From assembly GCA_003444795.1 (NCBI GenBank), contig DLWR01000182.1, positions 1-6,536 on the forward strand: a stretch of 6,536 nt of DNA. Direction: 5' to 3'. How positions within the stretch are numbered: the first letter of the stretch is position 1; every line of letters begins with the position of its first letter. The translations under genes were made by a program, and so were the position numbers. Origin of the DNA: Cryomorphaceae bacterium (GTDB lineage Bacteria > Bacteroidota > Bacteroidia > Flavobacteriales > Schleiferiaceae). Below are positions 5,912-6,536 of this stretch, in pieces. A model generated the notes under the pieces. The model made no database searches, was not told the DNA's origin, and was given only the letters and a program-made list of their open reading frames with translations.

Positions 5912-6536
5912 GGAGCACCTTCTTCTTGGGAGCGACCCTGATGCTATCTCTAGCACCTATGCTGTCGAGTTGCCAACCGGCAGGGGAAAGTTCTCCCTCC
6001 ACTTCAGAGGTTCGATTAACGGTTTTCACACGCGATACGCTAGCCTCAGCCGATACACTTTTCATCACAGGGAGTACCGCTCAGCTAGGTGGATGGAATG
6101 GTCGCGGCCTGGCCTTTAAACGCGATTTGGAAAACCCGTTGCGTTGGACCCTTCAGTTTGTGGCGGAAGATTCTGCCTTTGCATACAAGCTTACCCTGGG
6201 GGATTGGAGCCAAGAAGCCAAATTGGAAGAAGGGATCGCCTTTCGTGATTTAGGGGGTTGGGAATCCATGGACACCACCTTGCATGCGCTTTCCTTTGGG
6301 CTGGCTGAACGGGTAAACGATGGCCAGGTCAGTGGGTTCTTAACCGTGGTAGATGCCCCAGTCGATCCTGCCGGTATCATTCCGTCCCGAAAGATGTGGG
6401 TATGGATGCCCTACGATTTAAAGCATACCGAATTGACTGGCCCAGTGGACGTGCTTCTGATGTCCGGTGGCCAGAATTGTATTGATCCCGCGCAGAGCAC
6501 ATTTGGCGTGGATTGGGCGGTCGATGAAGCCATCCT
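5908..6536 (+). CDS. Lipoprotein with CBM20-like domain and esterase-family domain (3' end outside window)
   Basis: An uninterrupted frame starts at ATG 5908, overlapping the ppx stop as ATGA, and runs off the window after 209 codons. Residues 1-22 form a signal peptide (Arg2, hydrophobic core, lipobox LSSC, lipidated Cys22), so the product is an envelope or surface lipoprotein. Residues about 34-110 resemble a starch-binding CBM20 domain: FITGSTAQLGGWN at 52-64 with Trp63, AYKLTLGDW at 92-100 with Trp100, and Glu103. From about 160 (KMWVWMPYDL at 162-171) the sequence resembles the putative-esterase (Esterase D/Fes-like) alpha/beta hydrolases, with GGQNCIDPAQS at 187-197 and VDWAVDEAI at 201-209. 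The more usual HDGQN appears here as SGGQN. The catalytic Ser, Asp and His would lie beyond the window. It probably binds and deacylates a glycan outside the cell; the substrate and the starch link are inference. Confidence 0.87.
   Translation, partial: MRSTFFLGATLMLSLAPMLSSCQPAGESSPSTSEVRLTVFTRDTLASADTLFITGSTAQLGGWNGRGLAFKRDLENPLRWTLQFVAEDSAFAYKLTLGDWSQEAKLEEGIAFRDLGGWESMDTTLHALSFGLAERVNDGQVSGFLTVVDAPVDPAGIIPSRKMWVWMPYDLKHTELTGPVDVLLMSGGQNCIDPAQSTFGVDWAVDEAI

Noticed and set aside
5835..6119. 94-codon plus-strand frame spanning the ppx end and the next gene
   Set aside because: It is out of frame with both ppx and the lipoprotein gene starting at 5908, whose signal peptide, CBM20-like and esterase motifs show which frame is coding.
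1..6536. CRISPR array, tRNA/rRNA, insertion sequence, prophage or defence genes
   Set aside because: No spaced direct repeats, tRNA-like folds, transposase or phage motifs were seen, and coding sequence fills nearly the whole window.

Overview
The window reads as chromosomal core DNA from a member of the Bacteroidota, probably close to the Flavobacteriales. The evidence is a DUF5606-family protein (to my knowledge essentially confined to this phylum), a TAnnTTTG -7 promoter box ahead of the first gene, an absence of obvious Shine-Dalgarno sequences, a short HD-less Ppx next to ppk1, and lipoproteins with short signal peptides. By eye the base composition is near half GC, on the high side for flavobacteria; no exact value was computed. 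This placement is inference, with no database search behind it.

All eight genes lie on the + strand and are packed almost without gaps. Block A (55-2375) holds peptide deformylase (def), a small TPR-like lipoprotein, a DUF5606 protein, and the NTP pyrophosphohydrolase mazG. These genes are joined by two 4-base ATGA overlaps and one 8-base overlap. A 46-base gap with a small hairpin (2378-2398) separates block A from block B. Block B (2422-6536, running off the window) holds a SixA-type histidine phosphatase, polyphosphate kinase ppk1, exopolyphosphatase ppx, and the first 209 codons of a lipoprotein with a CBM20-like carbohydrate-binding domain followed by the start of an esterase/alpha-beta hydrolase domain. 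The last three genes of block B are again joined by ATGA overlaps. No gap exceeds 54 bases, and I saw no tRNA, rRNA, CRISPR array, insertion sequence or prophage gene.

Functionally, block A is housekeeping: removal of formyl groups from nascent proteins and clean-up of nucleotide pools. Block B is a polyphosphate module: PPK1 makes the polymer through a phosphohistidine intermediate, Ppx degrades it, and SixA is a phosphatase from a family that acts on phosphohistidine. The most interesting points are the pairing of a phosphohistidine phosphatase with a phosphohistidine enzyme, and the translational coupling of a probable starch/glycan-binding esterase lipoprotein to ppx. I see no wholly new system here; most of the window is a conserved operon with an unusual 3' passenger.
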